Positions 25,691 to 36,180 of a DNA stretch of 64,000 nucleotides are shown here, one piece after another. The stretch lies in assembly GCA_043228905.1 (NCBI GenBank), contig JBHGNT010000014.1, forward strand, positions 15,004,001-15,068,000. The letters run 5' to 3'. This DNA is from Azolla caroliniana. Its lineage: Eukaryota; Polypodiophyta. The notes beneath the pieces were generated by a model. The model was not told the DNA's origin and did not search any database. It worked only from the letters and a program-made list of their open reading frames with translations. Within the stretch, counting starts at the first letter, position 1. Each line of letters opens with the position of its first letter. The translations under genes were made by a program, and so were the position numbers.

Positions 25691-27879
25691 ATGTCAAGAT
25701 TGGATCAGTTTTGGGATGCTGCCCATTTATCTCCTCATTGGAGGGCCACCATTACATACAATCAAGGTTTAGATTCTAGTGTTGAGTCTCCATCGACTAT
25801 AAGCGAATCTTCCTCCTTTTTATCAACCAATGAATCATCCTATTCTTTCCCATCCACCCGCGAATCTTCTCAGTCGATCTCGGGATATCCCATGCTGGAT
25901 CCGGGGTCACATCATGCGGATTCTATTTCAAGAGAGATTCTTGATGCTAAGAAGGCAATAGAGAGCGTTAGAGCTCTGTCTAGCACTTCAATTCTTTGCC
26001 ACCACCCTTGGGATTGTGTTAATGACAATAATGATTCAAGCGAAGGATGGATTAGTGATTCGGTTGGCCCTGAGTCGTCTCGGACGAGCACCTCATCGAT
26101 ATCGCGGAGTCTAGCATCGGAGCTTACTGTTAATCAGGCCGGGATAATAGATGATTCTAATGGTTTTCAGACAGATTTCTCAAACAAAATCCGCACCAAG
26201 ATTGGTAATTCTCATGACCTTTCTCCATCCATTGGACGAGACTATGATTCGAGACCATTCTCGCAAAGTGGTCGAGGCAACCTAATAGGATCAACAAACA
26301 TAATTACTGGAAAGAAGAAATCATGCGAAACATCCCTAAATCAAGGCGATTTGGCGGAGAAGCCATATCCTCACATGAAGGCCAAGTACTCGACACCTCT
26401 AAAATCCCATAAGGATCCCTCCCCATCCTTCCATGGCTGCTTAAGATTCGTGGAACAAGATGGTCCCCCGTTCTTTAGTTTCTCGCTTGAAGGCTCCGAT
26501 GAAGTGTTGTTTGCTAGAGCATCAAAGCCCAAGCATCATCGGCAATCAAACGATTCATTCAAGGGCGATTGGATGTACACATTCTATTGTAGGAAAGACA
26601 ATAATGCATTAAAGGAGAAAGGTGGATGGATTAAGATAGGGTCAAAGAAGAAATTAGCCAGTATTGTGGTTTCCACTGTGATTGCAACAATGAAGGTTTG
26701 CAAGGTGAAAGCTAAATCCAGCCTCACATGTCAGAGATCATGTAAAGACGAGGAGTTCGAGGTCTGCTTTGACCTCTTGGATGAGAGGGAAAAAATCAAT
26801 GGCAGTTACAAGAGCACCATTGGAGATGTGTTACAAAACACATCTGCTTCGGACATTTCGACAAAAAAGCGAGTTGAGATCGCTGCAATTGTCATAACCA
26901 CATCTTCTCCATCGGTGAGCGAAAGAAATACCATCAGGAATGAGGACTATTCGAGCCATAGGAATTCTTATACGACGAAAACACATGGTAGGGATACTCC
27001 AACCGCCATGGAGAGAGGAGGTTCTGAGACAGGTTGGGGACTGAACTTTCTGGGGAATTCTTCCGGCACTTTAGTAGAAGGGGAGATCCGAAATGTTTCT
27101 TCGTCGCGCCAGATCGTTGAGAAAAGCCGACTGCAAGATCTGCTCAATGGTCCGGAGGATCTTCCACAGTCGACGGGAACTGACACCAACACCAGCACCA
27201 AACCATGTGTGACCTCTGCAGTAGGCCTAGGAAAGGGGATGGAGATTGGTGTAGTGGTTGTGTTACCAAGTGGTGAACATGCGCATCCGAGGGATGATGA
27301 CGATAATAATGACTGTAATGATGGGGTGGGTCCTAGGATTGGACCGACACCATTGTTGGATCGGTGGCGATCAGGTGGAGATTGTGATTGTGGTGGGTGG
27401 GACATGGGGTGTGGTTTGTGTGTTCTCCAGTCAGAGACCACAATTAGCTTACATGGAGGAAGATCATCACGCATGATGGCACTGACAAGTCTTGACCTTT
27501 TATCTTGGCTGATTTCTCCTGGTCACCCCTTAATCATTGTAACACAGGTAATGAATGTCAATCCTCTTTATAGTTTTTCCTAAATATCTAATATATATAT
27601 ATATATGTTATATAGCATATGAAACAAATTATTGAACATGAAAAGTGCACACCGTTGATGGAATAATCATAGCATTTGTATTTATCTAGTTTTAAATGGG
27701 TGTCCAAAATGTATATATTTTCTTATATCTATGGGCAGGATTCCAAGAGGGAAAAGGTTTTTGTACTTGAAACCATGGAAAGAGGTCTATTTTCTTTGAG
27801 TTTTGGAGATCGATTTTCGCCTCTGCAAGCATTTGCGACGGCTGTGGCAATCTTTCATCAACAGATAGTACACAATTAA
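25691..27879 (+). CDS. DUF3527 domain protein
   Basis: Two exons (25691-27547, 27739-27879; donor CAG|GTAATG, acceptor GGGCAG|GAT) join in phase 0 to 665 residues. The N-terminal half is Ser/Thr-rich and probably disordered. From about residue 240 comes the conserved core of the plant DUF3527 family: a block ending in GCLRFVEQDGPPFFSFSLEG, then WMYTFYCRKDNN, a KVCKVKAKSSL stretch and EFEVCFDLLDEREK. The C-terminal block contains GWDMGCGLCVL, LDLLSWLISPGHPLIIVTQ and, in exon 2, VFVLETMERGLFSLSFGDRFSPLQAFATAVAIFHQ, which closes the domain. The biochemical function of the family is unknown; some members are described as nuclear-localised. The acidic DDDDNNDCNDG insert and the His/Gly-rich linker are poorly conserved. 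The start is the first ATG after a stop-rich leader. Confidence 0.92.
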
Positions 27880-29469
27880 CTTACTTTTAAACACACCCAA
27901 AAAGAATAGCTTACATACTTACCAATATAAATCCCCATATGTGGATGTGTACAGTAAACTTGTCGAATTCCTCAGTGGCTGAGAAGATCTAAGTGCCATG
28001 AACCAATATATGCCCCCTCAAATAAACTTCCATCGAATAGACATCCAGAGGAACATATGTTCATAGTTCCGTTGGTTCCTTCTGTGTCTTTTTGGAAATT
28101 TTATCGCAATGAGGATAAATCATTGCAATTATCGATCTTCAAGAAGGAATTCCTTGGGAAATTCTTTGTAGGGGCTTCTCTCTTTGTACTATGTATTTTC
28201 TGCACAGTATATGTATATATGTGTGTGCATTTCACTTTGTTTACTTTATATTTACCTTCAATGGATAATGAATTGTACATAGGACTGTATGATTCACATG
28301 AAAACAGTTTCCACACAAAGAAGTTGAAGTTAATATCTATGAAGTGGGCAGGTGCTCTACTTTACATTTTGTGTAACAAGTGTATTCTCCACAAGGATGG
28401 TTTGTGGTTAAGTCATTACAAGACAGAAATTTCAAATAAATCTTATTTTTATAAAGATATCAAAAAATGATATCGGATAACCTATCAATCATGTCTCTCA
28501 TTTGGCTAATCATAGATTTTCTATGTTGCAGCACAAGATAATATGATGACCTTTTATTAACAGTTTTTTATTTGTACCTAGCCCTTCTAGGAGGAGCCTT
28601 TCTGTAAATAATGTAAATGTAAATCATTTGCACGGTAGAAGAAACACAATCTTGCATGATATTGTGTCATCAGTTGATTTCAAAATTTTTATCACCAAAA
28701 TGTTTACATCACCCTACAATCATATGATGATGCGGATCCAGTCTATTACTTGCATATAAGAATGACATCATTTTTGGATCCACATGAAGCAATACTAAAA
28801 TTCTAATTCTAAGTCTATCTCATTATAGCAGGAAGACCAACTAACTATATTTTGCAATGACTACAATATAATGATCCCTTGGACAATATATTTAGTTCAA
28901 TAGAAAAGTTTACAGATAGTCATTGAATACGTGTATGTGTATATTTGAATAGCCACCCTTCGAAAAAAGTATGTACATTTTATGTCAGATAGTTACAAAA
29001 ATTTTCTAACAGAACATATCACTCAAATGAGCAGCCTAACCAATTATCGAGAAAGATATAAATTGCAAAGTAGGGAATCAATTTCTGATTTTGATGACCA
29101 GCCTCTTCACATGACATCCCAATGGAACAATCTCTTTGAGATGATCTATCTCAGTTTTTTACCATCAATAATATATATTCGTGCCTCAACATTTCTATTG
29201 AGATGCTTCTCAAGCATTCATTATGATTTCTGGAAGCTTGGAATTTGAAATATAAAACATTCTTCAACCTAGAAACATTAAGCATTTAAATTATGAGCCA
29301 AGTTTCAAACTCTTTTCAGTCAGCAGTGAATTCATGTCAAGTGTGTCATGGCACCTCAAAATGTGATCCCTGACTCATGCTTCAATTTAATGTTTTCATG
29401 TTTTATTATTTACTCTCAAAAACGTGAGTTTAAATTCTCGTGTTGACATATCCTAACCACACTTTCTCA
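27880..29469. other. Intergenic, probable 3' flank of DUF3527 and PPR genes
   Basis: AT-rich spacer between the + strand DUF3527 gene and the - strand PPR gene, which are convergent. Frames at 28057-28470 and 28982-29248 show no domain. Their hydrophobic stretches fit AT-rich random translation. Confidence 0.5.
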
Positions 29470-31458
29470 TCAGAATATGCTGATTGTTAAAATGTTCATT
29501 TCCAAAGCTTCACAATCATCCACTTGTGATAAACACCCACTATACACCAAGAATTGTGGAACAGAACCAGAAGATGAAACCTTATCAAGCAAGGCTTTTG
29601 CCTGATCAAATTGCCCTGCACGAGCAAATAGATCAATCATACATGTGTAATGTTCAAGTATGGGAGTGAGACAATAAAAACCGCACATTTCATCAAATAC
29701 ATTTTCCCCCTCTTCCAAAAGACCTGCATGGCTACATGCAGTTAGCAAAACAATGAATGTGACCAAATTCGGGAGGACATTCTCTGTTCTCATCTTTCTA
29801 TACATGTCCAAAGCCACATTGGCTTGTCCTAACTGGGAATATCCTGTGATAAGAGATGTCCAAGAAACCACATTTCGTGTAGGAAGTTGTTCAAATACTT
29901 CTTGTGCCTTCTCCATTGCAACACACTTTGCATACATGCCTAGCAATGCATTAGCAAGAATAGTATCTCTCTGCAATAAACCTCGCTGTCTAACCTTTGC
30001 ATCTATTTCTTCTCCAACATCTAGTGATCCAACAACTGCACAAGCTTTCAATATGCAGATAAAAGTTATTTCATTCGGACAAACTCCCCTGTCTTGCATT
30101 TCACTGAAGCACTTAATAGCTTCATCATTGAGCCCATTCAGAGAATATCCAGCAATTAAGGCATTCCAACACACAACATCTTTCACTGGAAGCTGTTCAA
30201 ATACTTCTCGTGCTTTCTCTAATGCGCCACATCTGAAGTACATGTCTACCAATGTAGTTCCAAGAACAACATTATTTTGCAACAAGCCTCTCTTTCTAAC
30301 CTCAGCATCTATATTTTCCCCAATCTCCAAGCATCCTATATTGCCACAAGCTTTCAAAACACAAATATATGTTACAACATTTGGATAGATTCCTTCATCT
30401 TGCATCTGTCTGAAGCATCCGAGAGCTTTATTACCAAGACCATGATCAGTATATCCAGTGATGAGGGCAGTCCAAGACACCACGTCATGTGCTGGAAGTT
30501 GTTCAAATACTGCTTGTGCTTTTTCTATAGGGCCACATCTACAATACATGTCTATCAACGCCGTGCCAATCCCAACGTCTTTTTTTAATAACCCTTGCTT
30601 CGTGATTTCAGCATGTATATCTTCTCCGATCTTTAGAGCTCCTACAATGCAACACGCTTTTAAAATGCACATATAAGTCACGACATTTGCGCATATACCC
30701 TCATCTTGCATCTGTCTGAAGCATTTCAATGCTTCATCACCACGTCCATGCATGACATATCCATCTATCAAAGTTGTCCACGCTACAACATTCCGTACTG
30801 GTAGCTCTTTGAACACTCCATGTGCTTTCTCCAGCACACCACATTTAGCATACATGTTTACCAATGTAATACCAAGCACAATATCTTTCTCTAATAGGCC
30901 TTGCTTTCTAACCTCGGCATCTATTCTTTCCCCAATCTCAAGAGATCCAACAATACCACAAGCTTTCAAAATGCAAGCATACGTGATGGCATTTGGAGAA
31001 ACTCCCTCATCTTGCATTTGTCTGAAGCATTCTAATGCTTCATGACCAAACCCTTGCGTGGTATATCCAGTGATGAGGGCAGTCCAAGACACCACATTTC
31101 GTGCCGGAAGTTGTTCGAACACTTCTCGTGCTTTGTGGAGCAAACCACATTTGGCATATGTGCTCAGTAAACTGGTGCCAATATAAACATCCTTATGAAG
31201 TAACCCCTTCCCAAAAAGATCGGCATGGATCGTTTGGACCTTCCATATGTTCTTCTCTTTTCCACATGACTTGATGAGGTTCAAAACAGCGATACGATCA
31301 TGAACGCAAGCCCTTTGATCCATCTCATCCACATGAAAGCTTCTGCTAGAACTTAACGCAGGTTGACTTATGTCACCTATCAATCCACAGCGACCTTCTT
31401 GTACGGGCGAATACACGACATCTGGGATCTGTGATGAAAGGGAAGCGAAGAAACACAC
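29470..31458 (-). CDS. PLS-class pentatricopeptide repeat protein, C-terminally reduced
   Basis: An intronless frame of 662 residues. After an N-terminal 60 residues (possible organelle-targeting part) come about 17 PPR motifs in P-L-S order. The P-L-S triplet is 102 residues (35+36+31) and recurs four times with high similarity. Each triplet has VVSWTALITGY, CFRQMQDEG, CILKACG, EVRKQGLL, MYAKCG and VFEQLP. The array ends with L2/S2-like motifs (HAGLLEEGENVFDEM, HYTCMIDLFARAGQ). The expected E1/E2 and DYW domains are missing: after QFLVYSGCLSQ the frame runs into about 20 unrelated residues. PPR proteins of this class bind organellar RNA and often specify C-to-U editing sites. This one would need a partner for catalysis, or may be a decaying copy. 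The start at 31458 is the first Met of the frame. Confidence 0.9.
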   Translation of the reverse strand: MCFFASLSSQIPDVVYSPVQEGRCGLIGDISQPALSSSRSFHVDEMDQRACVHDRIAVLNLIKSCGKEKNIWKVQTIHADLFGKGLLHKDVYIGTSLLSTYAKCGLLHKAREVFEQLPARNVVSWTALITGYTTQGFGHEALECFRQMQDEGVSPNAITYACILKACGIVGSLEIGERIDAEVRKQGLLEKDIVLGITLVNMYAKCGVLEKAHGVFKELPVRNVVAWTTLIDGYVMHGRGDEALKCFRQMQDEGICANVVTYMCILKACCIVGALKIGEDIHAEITKQGLLKKDVGIGTALIDMYCRCGPIEKAQAVFEQLPAHDVVSWTALITGYTDHGLGNKALGCFRQMQDEGIYPNVVTYICVLKACGNIGCLEIGENIDAEVRKRGLLQNNVVLGTTLVDMYFRCGALEKAREVFEQLPVKDVVCWNALIAGYSLNGLNDEAIKCFSEMQDRGVCPNEITFICILKACAVVGSLDVGEEIDAKVRQRGLLQRDTILANALLGMYAKCVAMEKAQEVFEQLPTRNVVSWTSLITGYSQLGQANVALDMYRKMRTENVLPNLVTFIVLLTACSHAGLLEEGENVFDEMCGFYCLTPILEHYTCMIDLFARAGQFDQAKALLDKVSSSGSVPQFLVYSGCLSQVDDCEALEMNILTISIF

Positions 31459-31536
31459 GTGAATCTAACTGTATTGAGATAGGATGGAGGGGAACATTAA
31501 GATTGGAAGGATTACCTTAGTGTTGCTCCCATGAAT

Positions 31537-31670
31537 GGGCGCAAGGGGGGACATGGATTCAATCCGTTTTTCTGATTGTTGTGGGCACAAGGGAGGACAT
31601 GGATTCAATCCGTTTGTCTGATTGTTGTGGGCACAAGGGAGGACATGGATTCACCTGCTTTTTCTGAATC
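31537..31670. repeat. 46-bp tandem repeat upstream of the PPR gene
   Basis: GGGC(A/G)CAAGGG-starting units at 31537, 31583 and 31629 are exactly 46 bases apart. The core GGACATGGATTCA is shared by all three; the third diverges after that. It lies 80-210 bases upstream of the PPR start codon, probably in its promoter or leader. Confidence 0.9.
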
Positions 31671-31749
31671 TGTTTTTGTTAGCAGAAAACAGAGAGTGTG
31701 TGAAGGAAAAGATCCATCCAATTAAGGAGAGAGATTAGTGTAGGGAAAA

Positions 31750-32330
31750 TGAGGCCCAACCATTTTTGGCTATAGCCAATTAATTAATTAATTAATTAAT
31801 TTGTCAATGGAGGTGCATAACCATTGCCTAATTTCTTGCTTAAATTCCATTTTCTGGCTAAAAAATTTATCAATTGTCTAATCTCTTGCTTAAATTTCAC
31901 AAACCATTTTTGGCTACAAATTAAGGGGTGCCTAACTCAAGGCAACTATTATTAATTATCTAATTTCTTGCTTAAATTTCACCAAGCCTTCTTTTGTTTT
32001 GTTTTTTTGGCTAAAAAGCACTTAATAAATTAAAGTGAATGAATCATCGCCTTACCTCTTCTTCTTCTTCTTTTGCCTCAATGTTATTTTGAATCCTATA
32101 TATTCTTATATACCCCTAAGATTTCATTTGTAGGTATGCCTCCCAAAGAAATAATTAGAGAGTGTTTGAGAGAAAAATATTGTGAGAGTTGTGAGGTGTA
32201 AGTGTCGTAAACACTTTGTATATTTTTTCCCCTTTAGTAAAACGATCTGTAGCAGGTTTGGAAATGTAGGCAGGATTGGCCAAACTCAGTTATCAAAGTT
32301 GTGTGTATTTTATTTCCATTGTTATTTCGT
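31750..32330 (+). repeat. 5' LTR of the decayed copia element
   Basis: Begins TGAGGCCCAACC and ends near TTTTATTTCCA or a little beyond; the exact end is unclear. It contains a TTAATTAA run and three internal copies of CTAATTTCTTGCTTAAATT-like sequence (about 31828, 31879, 31959) not present in that number in the 3' copy. It also has GTATATTTTTTCCCCTTTAG, matching 36078-36096. Confidence 0.7.
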
Positions 32331-32370
32331 GCTCTCCCCAATCCATTTTATATTGAAATTGGAGTGGGAG

Positions 32371-32515
32371 TGATGGTTGTAGATGAAGGAAAGGTGAAAC
32401 TCGAGAAGTTCAATGGAGCAAAGTTTGAATTATTTTGGAAGATGCAAATCAAAGATTATTTGTACAAGAAAAAGTTGTATCAATCTCTCTCAGAAGAAGC
32501 TGGAGGGTATAAAAG
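32371..32515 (+). pseudogene. copia gag N-terminal remnant
   Basis: Encodes about 45 residues typical of the start of plant copia Gag (FNGAKFELFWKMQIKDYLY). It is cut by the solo LTR inserted after 32518. The continuation at 33208-33290 has stops and a frame offset. Confidence 0.75.
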
Positions 32516-32518
32516 ATG

Positions 32519-33012
32519 TGATGGGATATGATCGAAGATTTGTGAGGACGGTACGCGAAAATGTACAGACAGAACGAGAAAACAACAAATACTCGAAAAT
32601 ACACAATGCAAACAGTTTTTACGTGGAAACCCTAAAACGGGGAAAACTACCGGAACAAAGATCCACTGTACAAATGGAGAATACAGAAAACGGTTACAAC
32701 TCTTCTTTGATGCTCAAAGGATAACCTCTTAGGGTTCTTGGCAAGTTTGTTGAACTCTACCGCCACCCTCTCACACACACTCTCTACACAACACTTAGCT
32801 ATATTCTACTCTTTTTGTTCTACACAGTTCTACACACTAAAGCTTTGCCCTAAGTGTATTTATACTTATACACCATATGGGCTATTTACAAATGTAGCCC
32901 CTCCTACTTTCACTTCTATTATTATAGTAGTAATAATAGCAGTTAGTCAAGCGACTCCTGAGTCGACTGTCCAGTCGGCCCAACTAGTCGATCGTGTCTT
33001 CGACTTGGATCA

Positions 33013-33067
<55 letters not shown>

Positions 33068-33205
33068 AATTCTCCCTCAGTTGACTCTCCGTGTCTTTGT
33101 ATGTCGGCTCATAGCTCGAACAGTCGGCTACCCCTTGTCTTCGATCATCGGCCCTTACTCAACCGAACGACCGGCTCCTCTCACTGGAGGGACATATTCC
33201 TAACA
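32519..33205. mobile_element. Solo LTR (687 bp) inserted in the copia gag remnant
   Basis: Starts TGATGGGATATG and ends CATATTCCTAACA, an imperfect TG..CA terminal inverted repeat. It is flanked on both sides by AGATG (32514-32518 and 33206-33210), a 5-bp target-site duplication. The gag coding interrupted at 32518 continues after 33205. The internal sequence has ACGTGGAAACCCTAAAACGGGG, common in plant LTRs, and a (TA)n run. No internal coding region is present, so this is a solo LTR formed by LTR-LTR recombination or an LTR-only insertion. Confidence 0.85.
33015..33064. repeat. (TA)n microsatellite inside the solo LTR
   Basis: About 25 uninterrupted TA units. Confidence 0.95.
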
Positions 33206-33369
33206 AGATGAAAATTGGTCTCTTCTTGACAAACAAACCCTCTGAGTTATCTAATAGACATTATCCCGCAATGTTTCTTTCCACATTGGAAAGGTAAGGA
33301 CAATGGTGTGTCTCTCCAGTGTGTATGAGAGGCCATTAAGCTCTAACAAAGTACATTAATCATGTTTTG

Positions 33370-33735
33370 TAGAGATTCAATGTGGGTGATGCCAAGCTAG
33401 TTAGTACACCCTTGGCAAGTCACCTTCACTTATAAAAGGATCAATCCCCTTACACAAAGGAAGAGGGAAAGTTCATGGCTAAGGTTCCTTAAGCCTCAAC
33501 CATCGGGAGTTTGATGTGTGCAATGATCTATACGAGACCAGACATTGGCCATGCAATGGGAATTGTTATCATAAGTATTGGGAAAGCTCATTGGAAAGAA
33601 GTAAAGTGGATTTTGAGGTATCTACAAGGCACCACAATGAAGTGTTTGTACTTTGGTAAGGGTGAGTTAAAAATACAAGACTACGTAGTGCAAATTTTAA
33701 AGGTGAAGTCGATCACAAGAAAAACATGATTGGTT
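33370..33735 (+). pseudogene. copia reverse transcriptase/RNase H remnant
   Basis: Fragmented coding similarity to the C-terminal part of copia Pol: RFNVGDAKLVSTPLASH at about 33373-33425, then, after a stop, MAKVP and MCAMIYTRPDIGHAMG, then WKEVKWILRYLQGTTMKCLYFGKG to about 33665. Stops and frame changes make it non-functional. Confidence 0.8.
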
Positions 33736-33877
33736 ATATTCATTGTTGGATGCCACAATTACAGAAGATTATCACTCTATCCAGTACAAGGGTGACTATG
33801 TATTGATGACTAAAGCTGGTAAGAGATGACATAGCTTCATGGTTTGTTAACTGAGTTGGGATATGGCTTCAAGGAAG

Positions 33878-34088
33878 TGAGCCCCAACCAATATTGGCCA
33901 AAAATAAGGGGTGCCCGGCTAAACCAATTGTCAATGGGAGTGCATTAACCATTGCCTAATTTCTTGCCTCAATTTCACCAACCCATGTTATTTTGAATCC
34001 TATATAAACCCCTAAGATTTTATTTGTAGGTATCCCAAAAAAATTAAAGAATTAGAGAGGGTTAAAAAAGAAAGAGAGAAAGAAATAT
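33878..34088 (+). repeat. 3' LTR of the copia element, first part
   Basis: Begins TGAGCCCCAACC directly after the short purine stretch AAGGAAG (a weak polypurine tract). It matches the 5' LTR through CCTAAGATTTTATTTGTAGG and GAGAAAGAAATATT, then diverges. A TATATAAA box is present at about 34000. The LTR appears to continue at 36058-36178. Confidence 0.7.
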
Positions 34089-34599
34089 TAACACCTTTTG
34101 ACCCATGAGGCAATTGATTACAATAATGGGTATTTGTACAGGTATTTGTACACAATCATCGAAAATAATAAATAAATAAAACATAAATAAAAGAGTTTTA
34201 GCATGGCACACAATATGTTGTGTTGTAACATGTTCTATGAAGGAATTTGCTATGTGTCAAAACTAATTTCATTTCTATCCAAGCCTCTTCAAAAGGAGCG
34301 GTGGATGGAAGGGTTTCGATGCGAGTGTGGCCCGTGGTCTCGATGTACAAATGGTATATGGTACAGAGCTTCTAAGCAGGGTAACTCACATTCCATTATC
34401 TTCTTAATTGCTTTGGCACGACAAGTGACGTTGATGCCCAATGTCGTGATGTGGTGTGCCCGAAGGTGGAGACTTGGGGAAAAAGGGAAAAAAAAAAGTG
34501 GTGGTCTCCGACTTCACCAAGCTTGTTACGTGGTGGCATAAAAAGGGGGATTGGTTAGCTTGCATACTTACCGTATGAAGGGAGGACAGAGTGATTGAG

Positions 34600-35200
34600 A
34601 ATATTACTTTGAACTGAGGCATCGTAACTGTCGAAAGTAATTACAGTCGATGGCCCACTCTACTCACAATCACCAGAAGCTTCAACCGTTTCCTACTTTC
34701 ATTTCCCATCTTGAATTAATGGTTTAGTTACCAACGTTGTAATCCTCCACTCAAACATTTGTATACTCTATTTTATAAAGGGTTCTTTCTCAATCTAGCG
34801 TTCAGCCTAACAAGAGGCTTGTTTCAATCTTAAATTTGTGTAGAACCTTCATAATCTTGTGCTCATTATGTTAATCTCATGTTTTGAACCTATCCTTGAA
34901 CCTTAATCATCGTTCTACTACGTCAGAGTGAGAGGGGAAAGGAGAGGAATATGTCGCACCCATCGACCCCTCGGATCCTTAGACTTGTCCCTTCCTTCAA
35001 CCCATTGGAGCCATTGACTCCCTTGATCTTTCAACTCGTGGGAGCCTACGTTTTGCCCATCTAATCATTGTGCCTTGAGGCCCCTCTCAAGTAACACACA
35101 CACATGAGTTTTCGCATCACTGGTATCTGAGGGAATTTCATTATTCTTCAATTTTTTGTTTCAGTGATGGAGAGGCCGAGTGGTGCAGGTGTGTCCACAT
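34600..35200 (+). mobile_element. Possible second LTR-retrotransposon fragment (LTR end plus primer-binding site)
   Basis: At 35121-35132 TGGTATCTGAGG resembles the initiator-Met tRNA primer-binding site (TGGTATCAGAGC), with the LTR-like end CATCA just before it. Upstream is a TATAAAG box (about 34775) and CT-rich sequence as in LTRs. The LTR start is not determined. It lies inside the block that interrupts the copia 3' LTR. Confidence 0.35.
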
Positions 35201-36180
35201 TCATCGTCCTCCTTGTCCCTAAAAAATTTAAATTGTGATGTGTTGGTGAGTATTAGATAGGTTATGATTAACATTTTGTAGCTTATTATCTCTATTTCAT
35301 TTTAAGTCTAAGATATACCTACCTAGTGTCTTTATGTTCGAAGTATCCAATAGTTGGGAGGGGGTCCAAGTATGTCTTGGTATTTTCCCTCACGTCAATG
35401 TAAGTTGAACATTTGCATGTAAAGTGATGCTCATCTTCTATATATATGTGACATGATGTACATATCCTTTCTTCTCTAGGAACTCCATTAGAACGACCAT
35501 TTTCAATCTAAAGTTGGTGGGATGATACTCTAAATTGTCCGATGGCAACCCTTAGTGCATTTGATAAGAACATATCTATATATTTTGGTAGTATAATAAA
35601 ACCGTACTTAGATAAATGTATGGAGTGTTTCTAATAGTACAACATTTTAAATGGGAGTGGTTGTAATGAGTTGATCCATTTATGTCGAGTATAAATTTTC
35701 CATATTTCTTGGCTTATCACTTTATTACGATCTTCATGAGATATTAAAGTCTTATCGGTCTCATGGTCATACCTAACATGGGGTATATTATTAATGTCTA
35801 GGCTATTTGCGAAAAACCAACTTACCACAATACTATACCAATAGCTAGTATCTCCACACTCATAGAGTAATCAGGATGCCTTGAAAGCTTGATAGGATAT
35901 CCTATCTTGTGATTGGCTATGTATCTTATTAATAAAAACGACTACCTAAAAAAGTGTTTCTACTAGCATAGGGGGTATAATTTGAACTCTACTCTAATGA
36001 TTTCATGTGGCACTATTGATTTGCTTCGGATTTGTCGTGGTAGCATCGTAACCTTGCAAGGGTAGTGAAGTGCAATTGTATATTTTTTCCCTTTAATAAA
36101 ATTATCTCTAGGAAGTCCAAAGATGTAGGCACAATTGGCCAAACTTCGTAACCAAAGTTGTGCGTGTTTTATTTCCACCG

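Larger units (their letters stand above)
31750..36180 (+). mobile_element. Decayed Ty1-copia retrotransposon with nested insertions
   Basis: The probable 5' LTR starts TGAGGCCCAACC at 31750 and runs to about 32330. A 3' LTR copy starts TGAGCCCCAACC at 33878. Both share GTGCAT(T)AACCATTGCCTAATTTC, TTATTTTGAATCCTATAT and CCCCTAAGATTT. Between them, 32371-32515 encodes a copia gag start (VKLEKFNGAKFELFWKMQIKDYLY). At 33206 gag resumes (DENWSLLDKQTL) with stop codons. At about 33370 a large internal deletion joins this to the end of the reverse transcriptase/RNase H region (RFNVGDAKLVSTPLASH, TRPDIGHAMG, WKEVKWILRYLQGTTMKCLYFGKG). Protease, integrase and most of the reverse transcriptase are absent. 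The 3' LTR stops matching at about 34088 and resumes at about 36058-36178. Non-autonomous and dead. Confidence 0.8.

Noticed and set aside
29753-31045. Plus-strand frames opposite the PPR gene
   Set aside because: Their repeated pattern mirrors the PPR triplets; they are reverse-strand shadows.
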